Positions 28,200 to 37,719 of a DNA stretch of 64,000 nt are shown piece after piece. Every line of letters starts with the position of its first letter. Positions within the stretch are counted from its first letter, which is position 1. The stretch is from positions 15,257-79,256 of the forward strand of contig CAKPCA010000003.1 of NCBI GenBank assembly GCA_934141145.1. The letters run 5' to 3'. Both the position numbers and the translations under genes were made by a program. The notes under the pieces are model-generated. The model did no database searches and was not told the origin of the DNA. It worked only from the letters and a program-made list of their open reading frames with translations. This DNA comes from an uncultured Bacilli bacterium. Its GTDB lineage: Bacteria > Bacillota_I > Bacilli_A > RF39 > UBA660.

Positions 28200-28872
28200 T
28201 TTACTTATTAAGAATATACCTGAATTTGATAGACCAAGAGAAAGATTTAAAAAATATGGAGTTGAAAATTTATCAAATAATGAGCTTATTAGTATAATAC
28301 TTTCTTCTGGTACTAAAAATATTTCGGTAAAAGAATTATCAAGTAATATCTTGGGTAAGTTAGATGATATATCTGATTTAAAAGATATGACGTTAAACAA
28401 ATTAAAACAAACAAAAGGAATTGGTGAAGTAAAAGCAATAACACTTTTATCTGCATTAGAATTAGGTAAAAGAGTATATTATGAAAAAAATATATCCAAA
28501 ATAAAGATGAATAGTGCAGATAAAATATATAATTATATGAAGGATATAGTGTGCAATAAAAACCAAGAATATTTTTATGCTTTATATCTTGATTCTAAAA
28601 AGAACCTTATTGATAAAAAATTATTATTTATTGGAACTATAAATAAAAGCATAGTTCATCCAAGAGAAATATTTAAGTATGCTTATTTGTTAAGTGCGTC
28701 ATCTATAGTATGTATTCATAATCATCCAAGTGGTGATCCACTTCCTTCAAAAGAAGACATGCTTATTACTAAACATTTAGTTGATATAGGAAAAATACAA
28801 GGAATAAGTGTAGTCGATCATATAATTATTGGAAATAACTATTACAGTTTTTATGAAAATGGTGATATATAA
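28192..28872 (+). CDS. radC: RadC family JAMM/MPN domain protein
   Basis: The N-terminal helix-hairpin-helix (LKQTKGIGEVKAITLLSALELGKR) is followed by the JAMM domain with the zinc motif HNHPSGDPLPSKEDMLITKHL at about residues 176-196. It begins with NIPEFDRPRERFKKYG, the usual family start. At 226 aa it is full length. The biochemical role of RadC is unsettled. It is abutted by mreC (ATG at 28873, immediately after its TAA), as in the conserved radC-mre cluster; mreB itself is absent here. Confidence 0.95.
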   Translation: MNNLLIKNIPEFDRPRERFKKYGVENLSNNELISIILSSGTKNISVKELSSNILGKLDDISDLKDMTLNKLKQTKGIGEVKAITLLSALELGKRVYYEKNISKIKMNSADKIYNYMKDIVCNKNQEYFYALYLDSKKNLIDKKLLFIGTINKSIVHPREIFKYAYLLSASSIVCIHNHPSGDPLPSKEDMLITKHLVDIGKIQGISVVDHIIIGNNYYSFYENGDI

Positions 28873-29667
28873 ATGAAAGGATTAAATAGTAAAAATAAAA
28901 AAAAGAACAAAGATAGAGTAATTACGATATTAATAATTTTATTATTACTTTTTATTTCACTTTTTTATTTTATAAGTGATAATAGAACTAATATTGTATT
29001 GTTTAGTATGTTAAAAGATGCAAGTGCTAGTGTGTATAATGTGTTAGATATTTCTAAAACAGATGCTCTTGATAAAAATATTGTAAGTGAAATAAATAAA
29101 GATTATGAAAATCAAATAGAAGAAATGAAAAAAACATTAAATTTAAATAGTACAATGAGTGATAAATCATTCATAAATGCTAGTGTAATTAAAAGGAGTA
29201 CTGTTTATTGGTACAACTTAGTAACAATTGATAAAGGAACTAAAAATGGTATAAAAGAAGGGTATGCGGTAATAAATTCAAGTGGTTTAATTGGAAAGGT
29301 TATTAAAGCAAATAAATATACTAGTGATATAAAATTATTAACTTCTAAAAATGAAGAAAATTATATATCTGCAATGTTTGACATAGATGGTACATTATAT
29401 TATGGACTTATTAATGAGTATGATATTACAAAAAACGAATTATATCTTAAAAATGTAGTAGGAGATTTTGATATTAATAAAATAAAAAATGTAAATGTTG
29501 TAACTTCTGGCTATAGTGAAGCATTTTCATCTGGATTATTAATTGGTACTATAATAGATGTAAAAAAAGAAAATTATGGTATTTCTAATACTATAAAAAT
29601 TAGACCAAGTGCAAACTTTAATAATATAAATATAGTAACTGTAATAAAGGGTGATAATAATGATTAA
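28873..29667 (+). CDS. mreC: rod shape-determining protein MreC
   Basis: MreC is a bitopic periplasm/cell-wall-side scaffold of the elongasome. One N-terminal membrane helix (VITILIILLLLFISLFYFI) precedes a coiled coil (YENQIEEMKKTLNLN) and the double beta-barrel domain with VIKRSTVYWYNLVTIDKGTKNGI and GLIGKVIKANKYTSDIKLL, the family core. At 264 aa it has typical length. No gap separates it from radC, and it overlaps mreD by 8 bases. Absence of mreB beside it is notable. Confidence 0.93.
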   Translation: MKGLNSKNKKKNKDRVITILIILLLLFISLFYFISDNRTNIVLFSMLKDASASVYNVLDISKTDALDKNIVSEINKDYENQIEEMKKTLNLNSTMSDKSFINASVIKRSTVYWYNLVTIDKGTKNGIKEGYAVINSSGLIGKVIKANKYTSDIKLLTSKNEENYISAMFDIDGTLYYGLINEYDITKNELYLKNVVGDFDINKIKNVNVVTSGYSEAFSSGLLIGTIIDVKKENYGISNTIKIRPSANFNNINIVTVIKGDNND

Positions 29668-30142
29668 ATGCGTAATAATAATGCTTATTAGTTTAGCACT
29701 AGAAAGCATTATAAACTTAAATATTTCATTTACATCTTACTTGGTCCCACTTTTTTCTTTATTATCATTAATTTTAATATATAAATTTTTAAAATATAGT
29801 AAAAAAGAATACTTTATTTTTGCTATAGTTTCTGGATTTATTTATGATTTAGTATTTACTAATTTTTATGTATTAAATTCAGTTCTTTTTTTACTTAATT
29901 CTTTTATAATATATTTTTATTTTAAAAAGATGAAATATAATTTACTTAATATAATATTGATTACTATAATATGTTCAAGTATGTACAATTTAATGCTATT
30001 TACTTTATTTAATCTTTTTAGTTATAGTACATATTCATTTTTAGATTTTTCATATATATTAGGTCACTTTATTATCATTAATGTTATATATATAATATTA
30101 GGTTACATATTATTAAATAAGACAAAACTTAAAGAATATTAA
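29660..30142 (+). CDS. mreD: rod shape-determining membrane protein MreD
   Basis: The 160-aa very hydrophobic protein has about five membrane helices and the MreD-like segment FSGFIYDLVFTNFYVLNSVLFLL (as SGFIYDLVFT). Start ATG 29660 overlaps the end of mreC; the GTG at 29651 is the Shine-Dalgarno. Assignment rests mainly on position after mreC and topology, since MreD sequence conservation is low. Confidence 0.85.
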   Translation: MIKCVIIMLISLALESIINLNISFTSYLVPLFSLLSLILIYKFLKYSKKEYFIFAIVSGFIYDLVFTNFYVLNSVLFLLNSFIIYFYFKKMKYNLLNIILITIICSSMYNLMLFTLFNLFSYSTYSFLDFSYILGHFIIINVIYIILGYILLNKTKLKEY

Positions 30143-30162
30143 CTAGATTTTATGCATATTAT
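30134..30162 (+). promoter_or_regulatory. sigma-E-like (mother-cell) promoter of spoIVFA
   Basis: GAATATT (30134-30140) matches the B. subtilis sigma-E -35 consensus KMATATT at 7 of 7 positions. Fourteen bases later CATATTAT (30155-30162) matches CATACAMT at 6 of 8. The B. subtilis spoIVF operon is sigma-E controlled. Confidence 0.6.
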
Positions 30163-30178
30163 TTAATGGGTGAATAAT

Positions 30179-30802
30179 ATGACAAAAGTACATGAAATAC
30201 AAAAAAGAATAAAAAATAAAAAAACAGAAGAAGTAAAAAAAGAACCTAAAAATAATAAATTAAAGATATTTTTTATGAAATTATTAATAATTGTAAGTAC
30301 TGTTTTAATATTAACAATAGTTATTAAAAATAATTCATCACTTAAAAATAAAATATATAAGTATGTTTATAATACTAATTTTTCCTTTTCAAGTATTAAA
30401 AAAATATATAATGAACATATAGGAAATGTTTTACCATTTCAAAATGTATTTAAAGAAAAAAAAGTATTTAGTGAAAAGTTAGAATATAAATCTTTAAATG
30501 TATATAATAAGGGTGTTAAACTCACTTTAAATGATAATTATGCAATACCTGCTATAAAAGGTGGTATTGTAATATTTGTTGGAGAAAAAGAAAATATGGG
30601 AAATACTATTATTGTACAACAATCTGATGGAATAGATGCTTGGTATGGTAATTTATCTAATATAAATTTAAAGTTATATGATTATATTGAGGATAATAGT
30701 ATAATTGGTGAAGCTAAAAATAATGAATTATATTTAATGTTTCAAAAGGATGGAGTAGATGTTAGTTATAAAGATGTTCTTAAAGAAAATAAAAATAAAT
30801 AA
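30179..30802 (+). CDS. spoIVFA: SpoIVFA-like regulator of sigma-K processing (degenerate LytM/M23)
   Basis: SpoIVFA holds and regulates the SpoIVFB protease in the forespore outer membrane. The product has a basic N-terminus, one membrane helix (about 30-50) and a C-terminal LytM-like fold (GGIVIFVGEKENMGNTIIVQQSDG-DAWYGNL) lacking the M23 zinc ligands, as in SpoIVFA. The linker SSIKKIYNEHIGNVLPF also fits. Gene order mreC-mreD-spoIVFA-spoIVFB matches Bacillus (with minCD absent). ATG 30179 has Shine-Dalgarno GGGTGA, which contains the alternative GTG 30170. Confidence 0.85.
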   Translation: MTKVHEIQKRIKNKKTEEVKKEPKNNKLKIFFMKLLIIVSTVLILTIVIKNNSSLKNKIYKYVYNTNFSFSSIKKIYNEHIGNVLPFQNVFKEKKVFSEKLEYKSLNVYNKGVKLTLNDNYAIPAIKGGIVIFVGEKENMGNTIIVQQSDGIDAWYGNLSNINLKLYDYIEDNSIIGEAKNNELYLMFQKDGVDVSYKDVLKENKNK

Positions 30803-31523
30803 CTATACTTTAATATTATGTTTTTTAGCACTTATAACAGGTTTATTTAAAGAAATAGTAGTAGTATTTATACTAATATTAGTTCATGAATTTGGACATT
30901 TTATTACTATGAAAAAATACAAATGGAATGTAAAACAAATAGATATATATCCATTTGGAGGAATTACAAAATTAGATGATAAAATTGATAAACCATTAAA
31001 AGAAGAGTTAATAATTACTCTAATGGGTCCAATATTTCAAGAAATACTATTTTTAATAATATATTTACTATATAAAAGATACTTAATAAGTGATTACTTA
31101 TTTAATTTGTTTAAAGATTACAATTATACGATTTTAATCTTTAATTTACTTCCAATAGTACCTCTTGATGGATATAAAATACTAAATGTATTTATAAATA
31201 AAATATTTAATTTTAGATATTCTTATGTAATAGGAATAGTTTTATCTATAATAACTTTTATATTATTTATGTATATGTATAAAATAGATAGTAGTTATTA
31301 TGTAATATTAGCTTTTTTGATATTTCAAATAATATATGCGTTTAAAGTAAGAAATATAATTTATAACAGATTCATACTAGAAAAAAGATTATATAAAAAT
31401 GAATACTCAAGATTAAAGAAAATAAATAATGTTAAAAAAATGTATAGAAATAAAAGACATATTATTAAAGATAAACATAGCTATAAAACAGAACAATTAT
31501 ATTTTAAAATTAAAAAAAATTAA
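30759..31523 (+). CDS. spoIVFB: SpoIVFB-like site-2 metalloprotease (M50B)
   Basis: SpoIVFB is an intramembrane protease that cleaves pro-sigma-K. The zinc motif HEFGH is at about residues 43-47 and the second ligand region NLLPIVPLDGYK is present; there are several membrane helices and a basic C-terminal tail. The start could be ATG 30759 or ATG 30774; both overlap the 3' end of spoIVFA, implying translational coupling. At up to 254 aa its length is close to the B. subtilis protein (about 288). Confidence 0.92.
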   Translation: MLVIKMFLKKIKINNYTLILCFLALITGLFKEIVVVFILILVHEFGHFITMKKYKWNVKQIDIYPFGGITKLDDKIDKPLKEELIITLMGPIFQEILFLIIYLLYKRYLISDYLFNLFKDYNYTILIFNLLPIVPLDGYKILNVFINKIFNFRYSYVIGIVLSIITFILFMYMYKIDSSYYVILAFLIFQIIYAFKVRNIIYNRFILEKRLYKNEYSRLKKINNVKKMYRNKRHIIKDKHSYKTEQLYFKIKKN

Positions 31524-31538
31524 AATTATAGTAATAAC

Positions 31539-31569
31539 AAAAAAGGAATAGCAATTATTTCTTTTTTTT
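31539..31569 (+). terminator. terminator after spoIVFB
   Basis: AAAAAAGGAATA (31539-31550) pairs with TATTTCTTTTTT (31556-31567) with one G-T pair, then T-tract. Confidence 0.7.
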
Positions 31570-31658
31570 GTTAAGAAAATGTAAAATTTATTTTACAAAA
31601 TTATATAGATATTAATTTATGATATACTATTATATACAATAGTAGGAGGTGTATAAAA

Positions 31659-32456
31659 TTGAATATAACTCAATTAATATCAGTATTAGGTGTATCTTTA
31701 ATACCAACACTCGCACTCATTTTTTTGATTTTATATTCCGACAGAAAGAGTAAAGAACCTTTATTCTTAATACTTATATGTATCTTTTCTGGTATATTTA
31801 CTATTTTTTTATCTTTGTTAATAAGTAAGTTAGTACTTCCTAGTTTAAATAATTTTAGTATATATTTAAGTGAACCAGAATTTAATTTAATTAAAATAAT
31901 AATTTTAGCTATCATAGAAGAGTATTCTAAGCTATTTGTATTATATGTATTTATAATAAAAAATAAGGCCTTTGATGATATATATGATGGTTTTGTGTAT
32001 TCTGCTATAATTGCACTTTCTTTTGCAGTTTTTGAAACTTTAATGTATGTGTTTAGTGAAACTGATATATATTCTATGGGTTCACTTGCAATACTTAGAG
32101 ATTTTACTACTATACCTTTACATCTTGTGTGTGGTATAATAATGGGGTGTTACGCAGCATTTGCTAAATTTTCAAAAACAAAAAAGAAAAAAACAGAAAA
32201 TTTTTTCAAAGCTATGCTTTTGCCAGTAGTAGTACATGCTACGTATAATTCGTTTTTTACATTCACAATTAGTTCATTAAGAAATTCAAATAAATTTTTG
32301 ATAATACTAATAATATTTCTTTTTTCAATGTACTTACTTGGAATATTGTTTATAAGAAAAATTCAATATGTAAACAAATTGTTTATGAGTAATGATCCAT
32401 ATCCAAAGGAATATAAATATTTAATGAATAAAGATGAATTTAATAAAAATATATAA
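31659..32456 (+). CDS. prsW: PrsW-family intramembrane protease
   Basis: PrsW cleaves membrane anti-sigma factors (RsiW in B. subtilis). The polytopic 265-aa protein has the glutamate pair in ILAIIEEYSKLF (E87, E88), then DGFVYSAIIALSFAVFE (D110, E126) and the His motif HATYNSFF, the conserved PrsW residues. TTG 31659 is the start, well supported by AGGAGGTG at 31644-31651. No sigma-W-like gene is visible in the window, so its substrate is unknown. Confidence 0.9.
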   Translation: MNITQLISVLGVSLIPTLALIFLILYSDRKSKEPLFLILICIFSGIFTIFLSLLISKLVLPSLNNFSIYLSEPEFNLIKIIILAIIEEYSKLFVLYVFIIKNKAFDDIYDGFVYSAIIALSFAVFETLMYVFSETDIYSMGSLAILRDFTTIPLHLVCGIIMGCYAAFAKFSKTKKKKTENFFKAMLLPVVVHATYNSFFTFTISSLRNSNKFLIILIIFLFSMYLLGILFIRKIQYVNKLFMSNDPYPKEYKYLMNKDEFNKNI

Positions 32457-32471
32457 AATAGGGTGATGTTA

Positions 32472-32987
32472 ATGAAAAAGTTTGTACCAGATATGTACAA
32501 AAAAAATATATATGAAATTAATTATGAAAAATTAAAAAGTATGGGTAAAAAGTATTTATTTTTTGACCTTGATAATACACTTATTAGTTATTTAGATAGT
32601 GTTCCTACTAAGGAAAATAAGAAATTATTTGAAAAATTAAAAAAAATGGGATTTGTTCCATTCATATTTTCTAATTCACATAGTGAAAGATTAAGACCGT
32701 TTAAAGAAGAATTAAATGTTATTACTTTATCTGGTAATATGAAACCATTAAAAAAAGGTTATAAAAAGGTTCTTAGCAAATATAACAAAGATGAGTGCGT
32801 ATTTATTGGTGATCAAATAATGACTGATGTAATAGGCGCAAAAAGAAATGGTTTATATGTTATATTTTTGGATAGGATAAACGATAAGGAACCAATATAT
32901 ACAAAGTTTTGGAGATTTTTTGAGTCATTTGTATTAAAAAAATATGAAAAGAAAAATTATTTAGTTAAAGGAAAATATTATGAGTAA
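32472..32987 (+). CDS. yqeG: YqeG family HAD phosphatase
   Basis: HAD-type hydrolase with motif I FFDLDNTLI, motif II FSNSHSERL and the Asp motif GDQIMTDVIGAKRNGL. At 171 aa it matches YqeG (PGP-like subfamily). GTG 32463 and ATG 32466 belong to or overlap the Shine-Dalgarno AGGGTGA, so ATG 32472 is chosen. It overlaps yqeH by 8 bases, the conserved Bacilli pairing. Confidence 0.93.
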   Translation: MKKFVPDMYKKNIYEINYEKLKSMGKKYLFFDLDNTLISYLDSVPTKENKKLFEKLKKMGFVPFIFSNSHSERLRPFKEELNVITLSGNMKPLKKGYKKVLSKYNKDECVFIGDQIMTDVIGAKRNGLYVIFLDRINDKEPIYTKFWRFFESFVLKKYEKKNYLVKGKYYE

Positions 32988-33996
32988 GAAATGTATAGGG
33001 TGTGGTGCAATTCTTCAGTCTGATGATAAAGATAAAATCGGATATATAAGAAAAGAAAAGTTAGAAGATTCTAATTATTGTGAAAGATGTTTTAAAATAA
33101 CTAATTATGGTGATTTTAAAAAGATTGACACTACTGGAGAAGAATATATTGAAATATATAAAAATATAAATAAAACAAATGATTTAGTCTTATTTTTAGT
33201 AGATATATTTACACTTAATGATTCTATTAATATGGTAAATAAATATTTAAATAATAAAATAGTTTTAGTAGTAACAAAATATGATATAATTCCAAAATCA
33301 GTTAAAGAAAGTAAAATAAAATCAAAACTAAAAGAATATAATTTTAATAGTAATATAGTAGATATTGTATTTGTAAGTAGTAAAACTAATTATAATATGG
33401 ATCTATTATATGAAATGATAAATGAGTATAAAACTAGTAATAATGTTTATATAGCAGGTAATACTAATGCGGGTAAAAGTACTTTAATAAATAAGTTGAT
33501 TGAAAATTATTCTATAAATGATAATAGAGTAACAACAAGTATTTTACCTTCTACTACTATAAATACAAATGAAATAAAAATAAATGAAGAGTTAACTATT
33601 ATAGATACACCGGGTTTTATAGATAGAGGTAATATTAGTAACTATGTAAGTGCAAAATTACTTAAAAAGATAATGCCAAATAATGAAATAAGACCAGTAA
33701 CATATCAAGTTAATAAAGGTATAACTTTACTTATTAATAATTTACTTCGTATAGAATATGTAAATGGAGAAAAAAATAGTTTTACATTTTTAATGTCTAA
33801 TGATATAATAATTAGTAGAATAAATACTATAACAAATACTAGGGGTAAAGATTTATGCAAACATACTCTAGAAGTAAATGAAAATGAAGATGTTATAGTA
33901 GAAGGATTATGTTTTATAAAAATTACTAAGAAAGCAGTAATAGATATATATACTGTTAATGGAGTAAGTATTTATAAAAGAAAATCTTTAATATAA
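32980..33996 (+). CDS. yqeH: YqeH circularly permuted ribosome-assembly GTPase
   Basis: YqeH is needed for 30S maturation in Bacillus. An N-terminal zinc finger (CIGCGA...YCERC) is followed by the permuted G motifs: G4 TKYD, G5-like SSKTN, then G1 GNTNAGKST and G3 DTPG. At 338 aa it is slightly shorter than the 366-aa B. subtilis protein. It overlaps the end of yqeG; 16 bases separate it from the surface-protein gene downstream. Confidence 0.95.
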   Translation: MSKKCIGCGAILQSDDKDKIGYIRKEKLEDSNYCERCFKITNYGDFKKIDTTGEEYIEIYKNINKTNDLVLFLVDIFTLNDSINMVNKYLNNKIVLVVTKYDIIPKSVKESKIKSKLKEYNFNSNIVDIVFVSSKTNYNMDLLYEMINEYKTSNNVYIAGNTNAGKSTLINKLIENYSINDNRVTTSILPSTTINTNEIKINEELTIIDTPGFIDRGNISNYVSAKLLKKIMPNNEIRPVTYQVNKGITLLINNLLRIEYVNGEKNSFTFLMSNDIIISRINTITNTRGKDLCKHTLEVNENEDVIVEGLCFIKITKKAVIDIYTVNGVSIYKRKSLI

Positions 33997-34012
33997 GAAA
34001 GAGGGATAAAGA

Positions 34013-35293
34013 ATGAAAAAAGGGTTATTTGCAAAGTTAGTTTTATTTGCAATAATAATGATTATATTTCCAAAGAATGTGTATGCATTAAATTTTAAAG
34101 TAGAAAGATCAGCAGATACTGTAAAACCAGGCGCAGAAGTTACTGTGTATGTAAAAGCAGAAGGTGTAGGAAATGATTCTTTAAAAGAATATAATGTATC
34201 ACTTGCATATGATGGAACAAAACTAGAATATAAAAGTGGTACAAGTGATGTTGCTACTGTAACACAAGGTAATCCAATTGTTGTAAAAAATGGAAATGGT
34301 ACAATAAGTTCAGACACAACAATTGCAACTTTAGTATTTGGAGTAAAAGCAAATTCTAAAGCAGGTGACACTAATTTAACGCTTACAAATTCTGGACTTA
34401 AAACAATAGCAGGTGAAGAAAAAACAGCAACTAATACAAGTTCAATGATAAAGGTTGCAGCTCTTGGTTCAGATGCAACACTAAGTTCATTAAAAATACC
34501 AAATACAACACTAAGTCCAAAATTTGATAAAAATACACTTGAATATACAGCAGACATAAAAGATATTACTGAAATAACTATTAATGCCCAAGCAACAGAT
34601 TCAAATGCTAAAATAATGATATCAGATAACTATAAGAGTTTAGTTAAGGGAGAAAATATAGTAAAAATATCAGTAACTGCAGAAAATGGTACAGCGACAA
34701 AAACATATCAAATTAAAGTAAATTTAACTATGACACCAACAGAGGAAGAAAAAATAAAAGCAAATGCATTACTTAAAAAATTATCTATAGAAGGATATGA
34801 TATTGATTTTTCATCTGATCAAAAGAAATATACTTTAACAGTACCATATAAAGAAAAGAAAGTTAAAGTACTTGCAGAAGCAGAAAATGAAAATGCACCT
34901 ATAGAAATGGAAGGTACAACTTCTTTAAAAGTAGGTAAAAATATAATAAAAGTATTAGTAACAAGTGAAGATGGTTCTACTAAAGAAACATATACTTTAA
35001 CCATAACTAGAGAAAAACAAGAGAAAAAAGTTGTACAAACTTGTCCAGATGAAACAAGTACAAGAGAATGGATAGTATTCTCAGTAAGTATGCTTTTAAC
35101 ATTTACATTAGGTATTGTACTAGGTTACTTTGTATGTAAAAAAGAAGTTCTTAGAAAAATATTTAAAAAGAAAAATAAAAAAGAACAACCAGAAGAAATA
35201 GATACTCTATCTGATACAATAGAACTTGATGCTAAAAAAGTAAGCGATAAACTAATAGAGGAAAAAGAAGAAGAATTAAAAGAAGATAAATAA
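34013..35293 (+). CDS. cell-surface protein: cohesin-like plus two cadherin-like beta-sandwich domains
   Basis: It has a signal peptide (cut near VYA-LNF), then a cohesin-like domain (about 25-150: FKVERSADTVKPGAEVTVYV...). Two cadherin-like beta-sandwich repeats follow, the first starting LSSLKIPNTTLSPKFDKNTLEYT and the second LKKLSIEGYDIDFSSDQKKYT, each ending in a T(A/S)E(N/D)G-T-TY motif. A membrane helix (about 345-370) and a basic/acidic cytoplasmic tail of about 55 residues complete the 426 aa. A 189-aa open frame on the opposite strand is a composition shadow. The C-terminal tail is unusual, since such proteins more often end in LPXTG. Role: surface adhesion or complex assembly (inferred). 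Confidence 0.82.
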   Translation: MKKGLFAKLVLFAIIMIIFPKNVYALNFKVERSADTVKPGAEVTVYVKAEGVGNDSLKEYNVSLAYDGTKLEYKSGTSDVATVTQGNPIVVKNGNGTISSDTTIATLVFGVKANSKAGDTNLTLTNSGLKTIAGEEKTATNTSSMIKVAALGSDATLSSLKIPNTTLSPKFDKNTLEYTADIKDITEITINAQATDSNAKIMISDNYKSLVKGENIVKISVTAENGTATKTYQIKVNLTMTPTEEEKIKANALLKKLSIEGYDIDFSSDQKKYTLTVPYKEKKVKVLAEAENENAPIEMEGTTSLKVGKNIIKVLVTSEDGSTKETYTLTITREKQEKKVVQTCPDETSTREWIVFSVSMLLTFTLGIVLGYFVCKKEVLRKIFKKKNKKEQPEEIDTLSDTIELDAKKVSDKLIEEKEEELKEDK

Positions 35294-35335
35294 AAAAGAC
35301 TGAGCTTAATAGTAATTATTTAAGCCCAGTTTTTT
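35292..35335. terminator. bidirectional terminator, surface protein gene / DUF6512 gene
   Basis: ACTGAGCTTAA (35299-35309) pairs with TTAAGCCCAGT (35320-35330) with one mismatch, flanked by A and T runs serving both strands. Confidence 0.75.
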
Positions 35336-35842
35336 ATTTGTACTATCTATAAATAAAGAATTTTTTATTGGATAGTAGGTTAAATATGAAAATGTGAATG
35401 TTATAAATATCATAGCTAATAATGAATATTTATTTAAGATATAATAATCTTGAGAACTAGTTTGAATTTTATAATTGAATATAGTTGATAAAACTATGCT
35501 AATAAAATATAAAGATAAAGTTATAATGGTATTATATCCAAATATATAATATATTGGCAAATAAATAATTAAAAATATTACTATATTAAAAATTAATGTG
35601 AGAGACACAGAAGACATAAAATTTTTAACTTTCAAATTAGTTAATTTAATTATTATTAACTCTATTAAGGCATAAATGATATAGCTCATATTAATCATTT
35701 TCATATGTTCAAATATTGATTCATTTACAGGAAAAAATAATGAAGTTATAAACCTAGGAAAAATATCATATCCAAAATGAGTAAAACAACTTATTAAAAA
35801 TATAGATATTGCACTAATAAATTTTAATTTTTTTATAGTCAT
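35306..35842 (-). CDS. DUF6512-like integral membrane protein
   Basis: The 178-aa protein has about five to six membrane helices and begins TIKKLKFISAISIFLISCF. The motif HFGYDIFPRF...FFPVNESIFEHMKM fits a small Firmicute membrane family recalled as DUF6512 (H-xx-YD...PVNESxxEH). Conserved His, Asp and Glu within membrane segments hint at a metal or enzymatic site, but function is unknown. The start follows AAGGAGA on the minus strand. It is monocistronic, convergent with the surface-protein gene. Confidence 0.72.
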   Translation of the reverse strand: MTIKKLKFISAISIFLISCFTHFGYDIFPRFITSLFFPVNESIFEHMKMINMSYIIYALIELIIIKLTNLKVKNFMSSVSLTLIFNIVIFLIIYLPIYYIFGYNTIITLSLYFISIVLSTIFNYKIQTSSQDYYILNKYSLLAMIFITFTFSYLTYYPIKNSLFIDSTNKKLGLNNYY

Positions 35843-35981
35843 AAAATTCTCCTTTACAGTCTAATATAGGCAATTTTTATGTAAATATTACAAAAAAATA
35901 GTAAAATTTTACACTTTTTTTCATTTTTTAGGGGATTTTTGATTAAAAAGAGAGAATATATATATTGGAAGTGGTTTTTTT

Positions 35982-37718
35982 ATGTCTAAGATTTCTTATG
36001 AGGAGATACTTAGTATTCAAAGAAAGGTAAATATAGTAGATATAGTAAAGGATTATGTTCCACTTACACAAAAAGGAAGAAATTATTTTGGGGTTTGTCC
36101 TTTTCATGATGATCATAATCCGTCTATGAGTGTGTCACCTGAAAAACAAATGTATAAATGTTTTGTATGCGGCGCATCTGGAAATGTATTTAACTTTGTT
36201 ATGGAATATGAAAAAGTATCATATTATGAGGCTGTAAAAATAGTCGCAGATAAAATTGGTATAACTATTGATATTGGTAATATAAAAAGAGAAGAAATAA
36301 AGAAATCTCCATTATATGATATGTATGATATTTCATATAAGTTATATCAAAATAATTTAAATACAAAATATGGTAAAGATGCAAAAGAATATTTAAAAAA
36401 TAGAAACATGGATAATGATATTATTAAAGAATTTAAAATAGGATTATCTACAACAGGTACTGAAATATCTTCTATTTTATTAAAAAAAGGATATAAAGAA
36501 GATGAATTATTATCTTCTGGTCTATGTTATAAAACATCTAATGGATTACATGATATATACAAAAATAGAATTATGTTTCCACTTATGGATTTAAATGGTA
36601 ATGTAGTCGCATTTTCTGGAAGAATATATAATGAAAAAAGTGATAATAAATATATTAACACTTCAGAAACGGATATATTTAAAAAAGGTAATTTATTATA
36701 TAATTATCATATTGCGAAAGAAGAAGCGAGAAAAGAAAAAAGTATTATTGTTGTAGAAGGATTTATGGATGTAATAAGACTTAGTACAATTGGTGTTAGA
36801 AATGTAGTCGCACTAATGGGAACAGCACTTACTAAAAATCAAGCAAATTTAATTAGAAAACTATCTTCAAATATTATACTTATGTTTGACGGAGATGGAG
36901 CGGGTGATAAAGCAACATTATCATTTATAAATGCTTTTGATGATAGTGACGCTACTATAAAAGTAGTAAGACTAGAAGATAATTTAGATCCAGATGAGTA
37001 TATACTTACAAAAGGTAAAGATAAGTTATTAGATCATTTACTTCATCCAATGAATAAAATAAGTTACAAATTAGATAAATTAAAAGATGATATTAATTTT
37101 AATGATAGTATAGATGTTTCAAAATATGTAAATTTAGCAGTAAAAGAACTAGAAAAAATAGACGATGATATAGTAAGAGGAATAGAAACTAAAAAAGTAT
37201 CTAGCTTAACAGGCATAAGTGTAGAAAAATTAAATTCAAGTATGAATTTAGAAAAAAACGAACCAGTTATCAAATTTGAAATAAAAAAAGAAAATATAAA
37301 AGTAGATAAGTATGATAAAGCATCTAAGTATATTATTTACAATATGATTAAAAATAATAGTATAATATTATATTATTATAATAATTTATCATATTTACCT
37401 AATAATCTTTATAGAAAACTTGCAAATGAAATAGTACTATTTTATAAGAAATTTAATAGCTTTACTATAACAGATTTTGTAACTTACTTAGAAGATAAAA
37501 AAGAATTAATTGATTTAATTAATAAAATAGATGATATGGATATAAAACCAGTTTCTGAACTTAATGAAATAGATGGATATTTTAAAACAATTAGAGAGTA
37601 CACATATAAAAAAGAAATAAATGATTTAACTATTAAACTAAAAACTGAAACAAATAAAATAAAAAGACAAGAAATTGCACAGAAAATAGTTGAAATAAAA
37701 ATGAAGGAGAGTATGTAA
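35982..37718 (+). CDS. dnaG: DNA primase
   Basis: DnaG makes RNA primers for replication. The CHC2 zinc finger uses C39, H42, C60 and C63 ([10 protein letters not shown]...[10 protein letters not shown]). The Toprim core contains [11 protein letters not shown] and [11 protein letters not shown]. The C-terminal helicase-interaction domain is divergent. Length 578 aa. Start ATG 35982 has Shine-Dalgarno GGAAGTGG. It is followed one base later by rpoD, preserving the classic dnaG-rpoD macromolecular synthesis unit. Confidence 0.97.
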   Translation: MSKISYEEILSIQRKVNIVDIVKDYVPLTQKGRNYFGVCPFHDDHNPSMSVSPEKQMYKCFVCGASGNVFNFVMEYEKVSYYEAVKIVADKIGITIDIGNIKREEIKKSPLYDMYDISYKLYQNNLNTKYGKDAKEYLKNRNMDNDIIKEFKIGLSTTGTEISSILLKKGYKEDELLSSGLCYKTSNGLHDIYKNRIMFPLMDLNGNVVAFSGRIYNEKSDNKYINTSETDIFKKGNLLYNYHIAKEEARKEKSIIVVEGFMDVIRLSTIGVRNVVALMGTALTKNQANLIRKLSSNIILMFDGDGAGDKATLSFINAFDDSDATIKVVRLEDNLDPDEYILTKGKDKLLDHLLHPMNKISYKLDKLKDDINFNDSIDVSKYVNLAVKELEKIDDDIVRGIETKKVSSLTGISVEKLNSSMNLEKNEPVIKFEIKKENIKVDKYDKASKYIIYNMIKNNSIILYYYNNLSYLPNNLYRKLANEIVLFYKKFNSFTITDFVTYLEDKKELIDLINKIDDMDIKPVSELNEIDGYFKTIREYTYKKEINDLTIKLKTETNKIKRQEIAQKIVEIKMKESM

Positions 37719-37719
37719 T

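Noticed and set aside
33988..34557. 189-aa open frame on the minus strand
   Set aside because: Lies opposite the surface-protein gene, which has signal peptide, domains and ribosome site. The minus frame is a low-complexity Val/Ser/Phe shadow.
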